A stretch of DNA of 52,701 bases from Mesorhizobium mediterraneum (GCF_002284565.1 NZ_NPKI01000032.1:326720-379420), one strand, 5' to 3'; shown: positions 7,435 to 19,263, counted from the first letter of the stretch. Program-made: numbers and translations. The notes: generated by a model not told the origin, from the letters alone.

Positions 7435-9618
7435 TCACAAAAAGCTCTGCGGGTCGATATCGACCTGCACACGCACCGAGCCCCGTATCTTCGGTCCCTC
7501 GGCCAGCATGGCTCGGATGAACCCTTGCATGTCAGCGCGCCGCTCGCCCTGGATCAGCAGGCGAAAGCGATGGCGGCCGCCGATCAGCGACAGCGGCGCC
7601 TCGGCCGGTCCGAGCACGAACAGGTCGCTTGCCTGCGGTGCGGCACGCCGCAGGCCGCGGGCGTGCCCTTCGGCTTCCGCCCGCGTCGCCGCACTGACGA
7701 TGACGCCGGCGAGCCGGCCGAAAGGCGGCAGCGCCGCTCGTTCACGTTCCGTGATCTCGCGCTCGTAAAAAGCCTCGGCGTCGCCGGAGACGATCGCCCG
7801 CATCACCGGGTGGTCGGGCTGGAAGGTCTGCAGCAGGCCAAGGCTTTTCTTGCCGGTTCTTCCGGCGCGGCCCGTCACCTGGCTGAGCAGTTGGAAGGTG
7901 CGCTCGGCGGCGCGCGGATCGCCATTGGCAAGACCGAGATCGGCGTCGACCACGCCGACCAGCGTCATGTTGGGGAAATTGTGACCCTTGGCGACAAGCT
8001 GCGTGCCGATGACGATGTCGGCCTCGCCATTGGCGATGGCTTCAAGCTCCAGCCTCAGCCGCCGCACACCGCCCATCAGGTCGGACGACAGCACGATGGT
8101 TCGGGCGTCGGGGAAATGCGCAACGACCTCTTCGGCGATGCGCTCGACGCCCGGCCCGCAGGCGACCAGATGATCGAGCGTGCCGCATTCCGGGCAGGCC
8201 TCGGGACGGCGTTCATTGTGCCCGCAATGGTGGCAGACGAGCTGGCCACGAAAGCGATGCTCGACCAGCCAGGCCGAGCAGACCGGGCAGCCGAAGCGGT
8301 GACCGCAGACCCGGCACAGCGTCAGCGGCGCATAGCCGCGCCGGTTGAGGAACAGCAGCGATTGTTCCTTTTTCTCCAGTGTCTGGCGCATACGGCCAAG
8401 CAGCACCGGCGACAGGAAGCCGCCGCGTGCCGGCGGGGCGCGGCGCATGTCGATCGTCTTCAGGTCGGGAAGGGCCGCCTCGGCAAAGCGCGCCGCAAGC
8501 ACCGCCCTGTCATAGCGCCCCTGGCTCGCATTGACCCGGCTTTCGACCGACGGCGTCGCCGAGGCAAGCACGACCGGAAAGCCGCCGATATGGCCGCGCA
8601 CCACCGCCATGTCGCGGGCGTTGTAGAAGACGCGGTCTTCCTGCTTGTAGGCGGGGTCGTGCTCCTCGTCGACGACGATCAGCCCGAGTTCCCGGAACGG
8701 TAGGAACAGCGCCGAACGCGCGCCGGCAACGACGCGCACTCCACCTTCCGCCACCTGCCGCCAGACACGCTCGCGCATCCTTGGCGGCAGGTCCGAATGC
8801 CATTCCGCCGGCTTGGCGCCGAATCGCTCCTGGAAGCGCTCGAGGAAGGCGTGGGTCAGCGCGATCTCCGGCAGCAGGATCAGCACCTGCTTGCCACGGT
8901 CGAGCGCCGCCGCCACCGCCTCGAAATAGACCTCCGTCTTGCCGGACCCGGTCACGCCGTCGAGCAGCGTGACGCCGAATGCGCCGGCCGCGACATTGGT
9001 GCGCAGCATGGCGGCCGCATCGCTCTGGTCCGGCATCAGCGAAGGCTGGGCGTAGCTGGGGTCGGGTGCTGCGACGACCGGTCGCGGCGGGATCATGACC
9101 GTCTCGAACACGCCTTGCGCTTTCAGCCCGTCGATGACGGTCGACGAAACGCCGGCCGCATGCGCCAGCCCGGACCGCGTCCAGGCAAGCCCGCCTTCGG
9201 CTGTTTCCAGCACGCGCATCCGCGCACCCGTCATCCGATCGGGTTTGGCAAAGGTGCGTTGCAACCCTTCGATCCACGGTTCCGGGTCGAAGGCCTCCGG
9301 CGCCCGCAGCAGCATGCGCGCCACCATGCCGGGCGGCGACAGCGTGTATTGCGCGATCCAGTCGACGAAGCGGCGCATGGCGCGGTCGATCGGCGGGCAG
9401 TCGAAGACCTGCTCGATCGGGCGCAGTTTTTTGGCATCGACCTTTTCGACGGCGCCATCCCAGACGATGCCCGCAACCTGGCGCGGACCAAGCGGCACGC
9501 GCACGATCGAGCCCGGCACCACGCGCATGCCGGCGGGCACGGCATAGGTGTAGGGGCGCTCGGCGGGCATCGGCACCAGCACTGGCGCGGCTGCGACAAA
9601 GGGCGAATCTTCGATCAT
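7435..9618 (-). CDS. priA: Primosomal protein N' (replication restart helicase)
   Basis: PriA, the 3'-to-5' DNA helicase that recognises stalled or repaired forks and reloads the replisome. The 727 residues show an N-terminal fork-binding domain, Walker A GVTGSGKTEVY (about residue 221), Walker B DEEH, and a zinc-binding insert with paired cysteines (CRVCGHRFGCPVC, then CHHCGHNERRPEACPECG). After it come helicase motifs V and VI (GTQLVAKGHNFPN and QVTGRAGR). Its 3' end is only 11 bp from the convergent toxin gene, with no terminator seen between them. Confidence 0.97.
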   Translation of the reverse strand: MIEDSPFVAAAPVLVPMPAERPYTYAVPAGMRVVPGSIVRVPLGPRQVAGIVWDGAVEKVDAKKLRPIEQVFDCPPIDRAMRRFVDWIAQYTLSPPGMVARMLLRAPEAFDPEPWIEGLQRTFAKPDRMTGARMRVLETAEGGLAWTRSGLAHAAGVSSTVIDGLKAQGVFETVMIPPRPVVAAPDPSYAQPSLMPDQSDAAAMLRTNVAAGAFGVTLLDGVTGSGKTEVYFEAVAAALDRGKQVLILLPEIALTHAFLERFQERFGAKPAEWHSDLPPRMRERVWRQVAEGGVRVVAGARSALFLPFRELGLIVVDEEHDPAYKQEDRVFYNARDMAVVRGHIGGFPVVLASATPSVESRVNASQGRYDRAVLAARFAEAALPDLKTIDMRRAPPARGGFLSPVLLGRMRQTLEKKEQSLLFLNRRGYAPLTLCRVCGHRFGCPVCSAWLVEHRFRGQLVCHHCGHNERRPEACPECGTLDHLVACGPGVERIAEEVVAHFPDARTIVLSSDLMGGVRRLRLELEAIANGEADIVIGTQLVAKGHNFPNMTLVGVVDADLGLANGDPRAAERTFQLLSQVTGRAGRTGKKSLGLLQTFQPDHPVMRAIVSGDAEAFYEREITERERAALPPFGRLAGVIVSAATRAEAEGHARGLRRAAPQASDLFVLGPAEAPLSLIGGRHRFRLLIQGERRADMQGFIRAMLAEGPKIRGSVRVQVDIDPQSFL

Positions 9619-9708
9619 GAGGCGTGACCTTGCCCCGACTTTCGTCTAGAGCAAAGGCCGACCCCAAATGTGCATGGCATGCACATGAAAATCTTCAGGA
9701 GACCCGCC

Positions 9709-10362
9709 ATGAAATTTTTTGTCGACACTGCCGATGTCAATGAAATCCGTGACCTGAACGATCTGGGGCTGCTCGACGGCGTTACCACCAATCCTTCGCT
9801 GATCCTCAAATCCGGCGGCAAGATCGCCGACGTCACCAGGGAGATCTGCGAGATCGTCAAGGGCCCGGTCTCTGCCGAAGTCGTCGCCACCGAATACAAG
9901 GACATGATGGCGGAGGCCAAGATCCTGGCCAGGATCGCCGACAATGTCTGCATCAAGGTGCCGCTGACGCTCGACGGCCTGAGAGCCTGTAAGGATATCC
10001 GGTCGGACGGCCGCATGGTCAACGTCACGCTCTGCTTCTCGGCGACCCAGGCGCTGCTCGCCGCCAAGGCCGGCGCCTCCTTCATCTCGCCCTTCGTCGG
10101 CCGCATCGACGACACCGGCTGGGATGGCATGGAACTGATCTCGGACATCCGCACCATCTACGATAATTATGATTTCCAGACCGAGATCCTGACCGCTTCG
10201 GTGCGCACCGTGAACCATGTCAAGCAGGCCGCGCTGATCGGCGCCGACGTCATCACCGCGCCGCCGGCAACGCTGAAGGCGCTGGTCAAGCACCCGCTGA
10301 CCGACAAGGGCCTGGAGCAGTTCCTCGCTGATTGGGCTAAGACCGGCCAGAAGATCGGCTGA
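9709..10362 (+). CDS. fsa: Fructose-6-phosphate aldolase / transaldolase-like protein
   Basis: Class I aldolase of the small transaldolase family (TalC/MipB/FSA), 217 residues. Members either transfer dihydroxyacetone units in the pentose phosphate pathway or cleave fructose 6-phosphate. The N-terminus MKFFVDTADVNEIRDL and the Schiff-base lysine in CIKVPLTLDG (about residue 86) are clear, as is the TNPSLI segment. Start at 9709 with CAGGAG upstream; an ATG 39 bases earlier lacks support. It is divergent from priA and ends in a strong terminator. Which of the two reactions it performs cannot be told from sequence alone. Confidence 0.93.
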   Translation: MKFFVDTADVNEIRDLNDLGLLDGVTTNPSLILKSGGKIADVTREICEIVKGPVSAEVVATEYKDMMAEAKILARIADNVCIKVPLTLDGLRACKDIRSDGRMVNVTLCFSATQALLAAKAGASFISPFVGRIDDTGWDGMELISDIRTIYDNYDFQTEILTASVRTVNHVKQAALIGADVITAPPATLKALVKHPLTDKGLEQFLADWAKTGQKIG

Positions 10363-10383
10363 AAACAAGACGCCGCGTTCATG

Positions 10384-10411
10384 AAAAAAGGCCGAGCAAT
10401 CGGCCTTTTTT
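10384..10411. terminator. Bidirectional rho-independent terminator
   Basis: Perfect inverted repeat GGCCGA-GCAA-TCGGCC flanked by six A on the left and six T on the right. It lies between the convergent ends of the aldolase gene and lptE and should work in both directions. Confidence 0.93.
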
Positions 10412-10468
10412 GTGCGCCAGCAAGCGGCTGTGAGCGAGAACCGGAACGTCTTGATCGAGGCCGGAAAG

Positions 10469-11026
10469 TTAACCCGCCACCGTCTTGCCGTGCTTGACCA
10501 GATCCTGGGCGATCGACAGGCGCAGCAGGTCCGCCAATTCGCGCGCCGCGCGGTTCTCGGCGTCGATTTGCGCCCGGTAGGAGGCAAACTCCTGACGGGG
10601 CTTGTCGAAGGACGACGCTATCGAGCGCTTGCCGGTCGCGATGGTCGTGCCGGTCTTGGCGTCGGTCAGCACATAGTTCGCGGTCAGTGTCACCGTGCCC
10701 GCCGTCGGCTCGTCCTCATCGGTTGTGACCTGCACGATTGCAGCGGACTCGACAAGTTCGCTAACGCCGAGATCAAGCGAATAGGCAGGTGAAGCCGGCT
10801 CCCCCGCACCCTGGCCGAGCGCGAAGATCAGGTTGTTGCGGACCTGCTGAGCGTAGCGGGTGTTGACCGGCTTGACCGAGATGGACCCGAGTTCGGCGGC
10901 AGCGCCGACTTGCGACCCGGCCGACAACGGCGCGCTCGAATAGAGCGGGCGCACCGTGCAGGCTGAAACCAGCGCAACCGAAGCGACCAGGCCGCAAAGC
11001 GCTGCGCGGCGCAGCAAATACGTCAC
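10469..11026 (-). CDS. lptE: LPS assembly lipoprotein LptE
   Basis: Outer-membrane lipoprotein that plugs the LptD barrel and helps insert lipopolysaccharide. The 185 residues begin with a lipoprotein signal peptide: basic start (TYLLRR), hydrophobic stretch and lipobox LVSAC at about residue 23. The mature part has the alternating pattern of the LptE/RlpB fold. I chose the GTG at 11026, preceded by GGGAAG at good spacing; an ATG at 11056 inside leuS would add a polar stretch before the signal peptide. It follows leuS directly. In many Rhizobiales holA comes next; here a terminator follows instead. Confidence 0.88.
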   Translation of the reverse strand: MTYLLRRAALCGLVASVALVSACTVRPLYSSAPLSAGSQVGAAAELGSISVKPVNTRYAQQVRNNLIFALGQGAGEPASPAYSLDLGVSELVESAAIVQVTTDEDEPTAGTVTLTANYVLTDAKTGTTIATGKRSIASSFDKPRQEFASYRAQIDAENRAARELADLLRLSIAQDLVKHGKTVAG

Positions 11027-11042
11027 TTCTGTCTTCCCTAAG

Positions 11043-13694
<2,652 letters not shown>

Positions 13695-13839
13695 CGGATG
13701 TTTTTCACTTAAAAGCATGCGCGAACGGCCGGACAATGCCCGGCGGCTCAGGAAATGTCGTCGCGGTGTTCACCATGGATTGCCGGACCCGTCAACTGCG
13801 GCGATCCGGCGAGTATCAAAACTAGAGGCAGATATAGGC

Positions 13840-14502
13840 ATGACGAGCGCCGTCGAACAGTTTTTCACGGTCAAGGCGAAGATCGCCGCTGCCGAGCGCG
13901 AGGCGGGACGGCAGGCCGGCGCGGTGACGCTGGTCGCGGTCTCGAAGACCTTCGACGCCAACGATATCCGCCCGGTCATCGAGGCCGGCCAGCGTATCTT
14001 CGGCGAGAACCGCGTCCAGGAAGCACAAGGAAAATGGCCGGCGCTGAAGGAAGCTTTCCCCGACATCGAGCTGCATCTTATCGGTCCGCTGCAATCGAAC
14101 AAGGCGAAGGAAGCGGTCGCGCTGTTCGACGTCGTCGAGACGGTCGATCGCGAGAAGATCGCCGCCGAACTCGCCAAGGAGATCGCCAGACAAGGCCGGT
14201 CGCCAAGGCTCTACGTCCAGGTCAACACCGGCTCGGAACCGCAAAAGGCCGGCATCGAACCGCGTGAGGCCGTCGCCTTCGTCACCCGTTGCCGCACGGT
14301 TCATGGCCTCGCCATCGAAGGTCTGATGTGCATTCCGCCGGCCGACGAGAATCCCGGCCCGCATTTCGCCCTGCTGGAGAAACTTGGGGTTGAGGCCAAG
14401 GTAGAAAAGCTCTCGATGGGCATGTCCGGCGATTACGAGACAGCGATCGCCTTCGGCGCCACCAGCGTCAGGATCGGCTCGGCGATCTTCGGTAGCCGTT
14501 AA
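13840..14502 (+). CDS. yggS: YggS-family PLP homeostasis protein
   Basis: Pyridoxal-phosphate-binding protein of the YggS/PROSC family, 220 residues, a single alanine-racemase-like barrel without known catalytic activity that buffers free PLP. The PLP lysine is in VAVSKTFDAND (about residue 34). Other family marks are FGENRVQEAQGKW, LHLIGPLQSNK and LSMGMSGDYETAI. The start at 13840 matches the family N-terminus; an open frame of about 230 bases upstream has no family similarity. Divergent from leuS. Confidence 0.94.
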   Translation: MTSAVEQFFTVKAKIAAAEREAGRQAGAVTLVAVSKTFDANDIRPVIEAGQRIFGENRVQEAQGKWPALKEAFPDIELHLIGPLQSNKAKEAVALFDVVETVDREKIAAELAKEIARQGRSPRLYVQVNTGSEPQKAGIEPREAVAFVTRCRTVHGLAIEGLMCIPPADENPGPHFALLEKLGVEAKVEKLSMGMSGDYETAIAFGATSVRIGSAIFGSR

Positions 14503-14535
14503 CGGACGTTTCGTTTTGCCACCGTTTGTCCAGCC

Positions 14536-14576
14536 TTGATGTCCAGACATGTCAGGTATATATCTAGCCAAGCTAG
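14536..14576 (+). promoter_or_regulatory. Promoter/operator candidate of the second toxin-antitoxin pair
   Basis: TTGATG (14536-14541) and a TATATAT run (14557-14563) at near-normal spacing are followed at once by the palindrome CTAGC-CAA-GCTAG (14564-14576), then AGGAGAG and the antitoxin ATG. The position just downstream of the -10 fits an autoregulatory operator. Confidence 0.5.
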
Positions 14577-14589
14577 CTAGGAGAGACCA

Positions 14590-14844
14590 ATGAACTGGCA
14601 CCTTCAGGATGCAAAGAACAACTTTTCCAAAGTGGTTCAGCGTGCACGCAGCGAAGGACCGCAGACGGTAACCCTGCGCGGCGAGCGCGCAGCAGTGGTG
14701 CTTTCTGCCGAAGACTATGACCGTCTGGCGGGAAAAAAGAAGACGCTGGCAGAGTATCTTCTGACCGGTCCGGTCTGGGATGATGATTTTGCCGAGGAGG
14801 TCAACCGTCGCTCGGATACGATGATCCGCGACATCGACCTCTGA
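14590..14844 (+). CDS. Phd/YefM-family antitoxin
   Basis: Antitoxin of 84 residues. It starts MNWHLQDAKNNFSKVVQRAR and continues GPQTVTLRGERAAVVLSAEDYDRL, the standard Phd/YefM fold; the acidic C-terminus (about 50-84) should bind the toxin. AGGAGAG sits 6 bases before the ATG. Its stop overlaps the start of the toxin gene by one base. It differs clearly from the antitoxin at 6726, so the two pairs are not a recent duplication. Confidence 0.93.
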   Translation: MNWHLQDAKNNFSKVVQRARSEGPQTVTLRGERAAVVLSAEDYDRLAGKKKTLAEYLLTGPVWDDDFAEEVNRRSDTMIRDIDL

Positions 14845-15245
14845 TGTACCTGCTTGACACGAACATCGTTTCGGATGTGGAACGACGCTTACTCAAGCCG
14901 ACTGCCTGGCTGGCTTCCATAGACCCGGATTCGATAAGTCTCAGCGTTATCACCATCGGCGAGATCGAACGCGCGATCGTCAAGTTGCGTAAAGTCGATC
15001 CCGAACGAGGCACGCGTCTTGATCTTTGGTTGCGAGAACTTCGCCGAGATAATGCCGATCGCATCCTTGCGGTTACCGAAGAGGTCGCCTTGGCCTGGGG
15101 CCGCATTTCAGCAGGTCGCACACGAGGCAGCGCCGACACGCTCATCGCCGCGACCGCGCTCGTCCACGACCTCATTCTGGTTACGCGCAACGTCGCCGAC
15201 TTCAACGATACCGGGGTGACGGTCCTCAACCCTTGGGCTATCTGA
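14844..15245 (+). CDS. PIN-domain toxin (VapC/FitB-like ribonuclease)
   Basis: PIN-domain ribonuclease of 133 residues, partner of the antitoxin just upstream (TGATG overlap). The active-site acids are in YLLDTNIVSD (Asp 5), TIGEIERAI (Glu near 41) and SADTLIAATALVHDL (Asp near 98), then VTRNVADF with a further Asp. The pattern is closest to the FitB branch. Expected to act in the cytoplasm on structured RNA when freed from the antitoxin; the target is unknown. Confidence 0.93.
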   Translation: MYLLDTNIVSDVERRLLKPTAWLASIDPDSISLSVITIGEIERAIVKLRKVDPERGTRLDLWLRELRRDNADRILAVTEEVALAWGRISAGRTRGSADTLIAATALVHDLILVTRNVADFNDTGVTVLNPWAI

Positions 15246-15406
15246 CCTCCATTCGGCCTCACGGCACCGACGCGGTCGCAATGCTAGACGATCGTAGCGG
15301 CCGCGTCATAGCACCGCATTGCGACGCCTGGGCTGCGCGCTAGCTCCGTGGGAGAACCCGAGCGACCAAGCATGGCCGTTCCTTTGCAATGCCAAAGGAG
15401 GGCAAC

Positions 15407-15799
15407 ATGAGCAAGGAACACGTTCCCCATAACCGATATGTCTCCAACGGCCTGCACCCGCACGTCTATCTGGCGATGGTCGGCCTTGCCGCGTGGTACG
15501 CGCTGTCGGCCTGGGCGGGCTTCGGGGACGGCGGCTATACCGACTATCTTCTCGTCGTCATGACCGGATTCATCATCATCTCGGTGGCATTGCCCGCCAT
15601 TGCAGGGCGCGTCTGGCTTCGACATCATCGTCGGACGTCCGCGACCGCCCACAGCTTCGAGGATTGGATGACCGGCGAATTCGATACCGGGCAAGGTCGC
15701 ATGAGCGCCAAGACGGCGGTGGTCGAGCTCCTCCTGCCGCTCGCCGCCGTCGCCTTTGGCATGACGGCCTTCGCGATCGTGGCGCGCCTGGTTGGTTGA
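15407..15799 (+). CDS. Conserved-looking small membrane protein, function unknown
   Basis: Protein of 130 residues behind a very strong ribosome binding site (AAAGGAGGGCAAC then ATG). Hydrophobic segments at about 20-38, 45-68 and 107-127 suggest three membrane spans. A His/Arg-rich turn (RVWLRHHRR) follows the second, and a cytoplasmic-looking loop (EDWMTGEFDTGQGRMSAKTA) precedes the third. No family was recognised. The preceding 160 bp hold no gene I can support. Confidence 0.82.
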   Translation: MSKEHVPHNRYVSNGLHPHVYLAMVGLAAWYALSAWAGFGDGGYTDYLLVVMTGFIIISVALPAIAGRVWLRHHRRTSATAHSFEDWMTGEFDTGQGRMSAKTAVVELLLPLAAVAFGMTAFAIVARLVG

Positions 15800-15946
15800 G
15801 GCGGCGCCTTTCTGCCAGGGCTGGCAAAAACCCTTCGTGATGAGCGTGATGGCCGGCAACCGGCGCCCTTTGCGCCGAAAAAGTAGTTCAATCTCCTCTT
15901 CGGCTTGACGTTTCGGAAGCCGGCGGGCTCCCGATCTTTTTTGGGC

Positions 15947-16855
15947 TCAGGACAACCGGACAGTCTCGACCAAAAAGTCGAGAAAGGCCCGCACCCGCGC
16001 CGGCAAGTGCTTGCCCTGGCCGACATAGACGGCATGGGTGAGCTCCTCATCGCCGGGGTTGAAGTCCTCCAGAAGCGGTACCAGCCGCCCGGCGGCGATG
16101 TCGGGCTCCACATGCCAGCGCGCCAGCCGGGCGATGCCCGCTCCGGAGAGCGCCATCAGCCGCATCGCCTCGCCATCGCTGACCAGCGCATTTCCGGTGA
16201 TCGGGACGACAATGGTCTCGCCGGCTGCGCCGACGAAAGGCCAGCCGTCGATATGGCGCACGAAGCAGAAACCCATCCGGTTGTGATGATCGAGATCGGC
16301 AGGCGTTCGGGGCGTGCCATGCGTCCTGAGGTAGGATGGCGCGGCGACGACGACCACCGGACTTTGCCCGAGCTTGCGGGCGACCAACCGTGATTCGCCG
16401 AGCGGCCCGGCGCGGATCGCGACATCGGCGCGCTCTTCCAACAGGTCGATGACACTGTCGGTCAAAACCAGATCGACGGCGATTTCCGGATAGCGCTCGA
16501 GGAACCGCGGCAACAGCGGGATCAGCCGGTGCTGCCCGAACGGCACGTAGCTGTTGACGCGCAGCCGCCCACGCGGGGCGGCACCCGCCGCCGCCTCGCG
16601 CTCGGCTGCCGCCATGTCAGCCAGGATGCGCACGCCGCTGTCGAAGAAGGCCGCTCCCTCCGGTGTCAGCTGCAGCTTGCGTGTCGAACGGCTGATCAGC
16701 CGCGCGCCGAGCCGCGCCTCCAGCCGCGCAATCAGCTTGCTCACCGCCGACGGCGTCATCCGCAAGGCGCGAGCGGCGGCCGAAAAGCTGCCCGCCTCGA
16801 CGACGCGGACGAACACTTCGATCTCGCCGGAGCGGTTGATGTCGGGTCTCGCCAT
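15947..16855 (-). CDS. LysR-family transcriptional regulator
   Basis: LysR-type regulator of 302 residues. The N-terminal winged helix-turn-helix is at about 9-66 (VEAGSFSAAARALRMTPSAV), followed by the linker helix and a two-lobed effector domain (about 90-300). The start at 16855 gives the usual short N-terminus MARPDINRSGE. It is divergent from an MFS exporter gene with a 132-bp shared gap containing a T-N11-A palindrome at 16858, the standard arrangement in which a LysR protein controls itself and its neighbour. The inducer is not predictable. Closest general type: the CrgA/YafC-like group. Confidence 0.95.
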   Translation of the reverse strand: MARPDINRSGEIEVFVRVVEAGSFSAAARALRMTPSAVSKLIARLEARLGARLISRSTRKLQLTPEGAAFFDSGVRILADMAAAEREAAAGAAPRGRLRVNSYVPFGQHRLIPLLPRFLERYPEIAVDLVLTDSVIDLLEERADVAIRAGPLGESRLVARKLGQSPVVVVAAPSYLRTHGTPRTPADLDHHNRMGFCFVRHIDGWPFVGAAGETIVVPITGNALVSDGEAMRLMALSGAGIARLARWHVEPDIAAGRLVPLLEDFNPGDEELTHAVYVGQGKHLPARVRAFLDFLVETVRLS

Positions 16856-16857
16856 TC

Positions 16858-16872
16858 GTGAATCTATTTCAC
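16858..16872. promoter_or_regulatory. Probable LysR-type binding site
   Basis: GTGAA-TCTAT-TTCAC, an inverted repeat of 5-bp arms that fits the LysR consensus T-N11-A. It lies 3 bp before the regulator's start codon and 116 bp before the MFS gene, so binding could block the regulator's own expression and activate the divergent gene. Confidence 0.5.
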
Positions 16873-16987
16873 AGACAATGTGCCCGACGCAAGGCTGGTT
16901 CACAGCACATCGCGACACGATCTTCCGGGACGGGGCGTGGGAAGACCGGCGTCCCATCAAACGACCGCGATCGAAGTGGGAACCGCC

Positions 16988-18169
16988 ATGCCTCTTGCTC
17001 TTTATGCCCTCGCCGCCGGTGCCTTCGGCATCGGTGTCACCGAATTCGTCATCATGGGCCTGCTGCTCGACGTCAGCACCGATCTCGGCGTCTCGATCTC
17101 GGCCGCCGGCCAGCTGATTTCCGGCTATGCGCTGGGCGTCGTCATCGGCGCGCCGCTGCTGACCATCGCCACCGGCCGCTGGCCGCGCAAAACCGTGCTT
17201 CTGGCGCTGATGGCGATCTTCACGCTGGGCAACCTCGCCTGTGCGCTCGCCCCCGACTACTGGACACTGATGGGTGCCCGCGTGCTCACCGCCTTTGCCC
17301 ACGGCACCTTCTTCGGCGTCGGCTCCGTCGTTGCGACCGGGCTGGTGGCGCCCAACAAGAAGGCTTCGGCGATCGCCCTGATGTTCACCGGCCTGACCAT
17401 TGCCAACATCCTCGGCGTGCCCTTCGGCACCTGGCTCGGCCAGGCCTTCGGCTGGCGGGCGACCTTCTGGGCTGTAACCCTTATCGGCATCGTTGCCTTC
17501 GCCATCATTCTCCTGCTGGTGCCGCGCAGCCAGACAGAGCCGGAGAAGAGCGACCTGCGCGGCGATCTCGCCGTGCTCGGCCGCGCGCCGGTTCTGCTTG
17601 GTTTCGCCACCACCGTGCTTGGCTATGCCGGCGTCTTCGCCGTCTTCACCTATATCGCCCCCTTGCTGACCGAGATCACCGGTTTTGAGGAAGCAGCCGT
17701 GTCGCCGATCCTGCTTGTCTTCGGCGGCGGCCTCATCGCCGGCAATCTCGCCGGCGGCAAATTCGCCGACCGCTGGCTGGTGCCTTCGGTTCTCGGCAGT
17801 CTCGTCGTGCTGGCGCTGGTGCTCGGCTCGATGACCTTCGCCCTACACAGCCAGGCAATGGCCGTCATCTATGTCGGCCTGCTCGGCGCCGCCGCCTTCG
17901 CCACTGTGGCGCCGCTGCAGATGTGGGTGCTGGAGAAAGCGCAAGGCGCCGGCCAGAGCCTCGCCTCGTCCTTCAACATCGCCGCCTTCAATCTCGGCAA
18001 CGCCGCCGGCGCCTGGCTCGGCGGCATGGTCATCGCCCATGGTCCCGGCCTCGGCGCCGTCACCTGGGTCGCGGCCCTGCTGCCGCTCTCGGCGCTGGCC
18101 GTGGCGGCACTGGCGCTTCGCCTCGACCAAAATACCGTCCTCGCCACACCGGAAATCGTGCGGTCATAG
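16988..18169 (+). CDS. MFS exporter of the DHA1 (AraJ/YdhP-like) group
   Basis: Inner-membrane drug/sugar efflux-type transporter of 393 residues with about 12 hydrophobic segments. The first helix begins MPLALYALAAGAFGIGVTEF, typical of the AraJ/YdhP/PbuE branch of 12-helix proton antiporters. Motif A is visible as TGRWPRKTVLLALM after helix 2. The ATG at 16988 matches the family N-terminus. It is followed after 59 bp by an aldo/keto reductase on the same strand and preceded by a divergent LysR gene; the three look like one regulated unit. Substrate unknown. Confidence 0.93.
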   Translation: MPLALYALAAGAFGIGVTEFVIMGLLLDVSTDLGVSISAAGQLISGYALGVVIGAPLLTIATGRWPRKTVLLALMAIFTLGNLACALAPDYWTLMGARVLTAFAHGTFFGVGSVVATGLVAPNKKASAIALMFTGLTIANILGVPFGTWLGQAFGWRATFWAVTLIGIVAFAIILLLVPRSQTEPEKSDLRGDLAVLGRAPVLLGFATTVLGYAGVFAVFTYIAPLLTEITGFEEAAVSPILLVFGGGLIAGNLAGGKFADRWLVPSVLGSLVVLALVLGSMTFALHSQAMAVIYVGLLGAAAFATVAPLQMWVLEKAQGAGQSLASSFNIAAFNLGNAAGAWLGGMVIAHGPGLGAVTWVAALLPLSALAVAALALRLDQNTVLATPEIVRS

Positions 18170-18228
18170 GTCGGCAACCCTCAATCACTCTTCAAAAAAC
18201 TCATCCGACATCATCAAGGAGCAAAACC

Positions 18229-19263
18229 ATGGACTATCGACGTCTAGGCGCCTCGGGCCTGAAGGTCCCGGCACTCTCGTTCGGCGCTGGAACCTTCGGC
18301 GGTTCAGGCCCGCTGTTCGGCGCCTGGGGCAACAGCGATGCGACGGAAGCGCGGCGGCTAATCGATATCTGCCTCGAGGCCGGCGTCAACCTGTTCGATA
18401 CCGCCGACGTCTATTCGAACGGCGCCTCCGAAGAAGTGCTCGGCGCGGCCATCAAGGGCCGCCGTGATGCCGTGCTGATCTCGACCAAGACCTCGCTGCC
18501 GATGGGCGACGGACCCAACGATGCCGGTTCCTCCCGTTCGCGTCTCATCAAAGCCGTCGAGGACGCGCTCAAGCGTCTCGGCACCGATTACATCGACCTG
18601 CTGCAACTGCATGCTTTCGACGCCGCAACGCCGATCGAGGAGGTGCTGTCGACGCTGGACAGTCTCGTGCGCGCCGGCAAGCTGCGCTATGTCGGCGTGT
18701 CCAATTTTTCCGGCTGGCAAGTGATGAAATCACTCGGCCTGGCGGACAAGCATGGCTACCCGCGCTACGTCGCCCATCAGGTCTATTATTCGCTGGTCGG
18801 GCGCGACTATGAATGGGAGTTGATGCCGCTCGGTCTCGACCAGGGTGTCGGTGCGCTGGTGTGGAGCCCGCTCGGTTGGGGCCGCCTGACCGGCAAGATC
18901 CGCCGCGGCGAGCCACTGCCGGAAAAAAGCCGGTTGCACGACACCGCGAGCTTCGGGCCGCCGGTCGATGACGAACATCTCTACCGGGTCGTCGATGCGC
19001 TCGACACTGTCGCCCAGGAAACCGGCAAGACCGTGCCGCAGATCGCCATCAACTGGTTGCTGCAGCGGCCGACCGTCGCCTCTGTCATTGTCGGCGCGCG
19101 CAACGAGCAGCAGCTGCGCCAGAACCTCGGCGCAGTCGGTTGGTCATTGACATCAGACCAGATGAAGAAGCTCGACGCAGCAAGCGAAGTCACCGCGCCC
19201 TATCCGTATTTTCCGTATCGCCGGCAGGAAGGTTTTGCCAGGCTCAGCCCGCCTGCGGTTTGA
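18229..19263 (+). CDS. Aldo/keto reductase
   Basis: NADPH-dependent oxidoreductase of the aldo/keto reductase superfamily, 344 residues, a single beta/alpha barrel. The catalytic tetrad is present: Asp and Tyr in FDTADVYSNG (about residues 52-57), Lys in STKTSLP (about 86), and His in LLQLHAFD (about 127). The cofactor loop near VIVGARNEQQL is intact. AAGGAG precedes the ATG. Placed behind the MFS exporter and the divergent LysR gene, it may modify a compound that the exporter handles, but that is inference from position. Confidence 0.95.
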   Translation: MDYRRLGASGLKVPALSFGAGTFGGSGPLFGAWGNSDATEARRLIDICLEAGVNLFDTADVYSNGASEEVLGAAIKGRRDAVLISTKTSLPMGDGPNDAGSSRSRLIKAVEDALKRLGTDYIDLLQLHAFDAATPIEEVLSTLDSLVRAGKLRYVGVSNFSGWQVMKSLGLADKHGYPRYVAHQVYYSLVGRDYEWELMPLGLDQGVGALVWSPLGWGRLTGKIRRGEPLPEKSRLHDTASFGPPVDDEHLYRVVDALDTVAQETGKTVPQIAINWLLQRPTVASVIVGARNEQQLRQNLGAVGWSLTSDQMKKLDAASEVTAPYPYFPYRRQEGFARLSPPAV

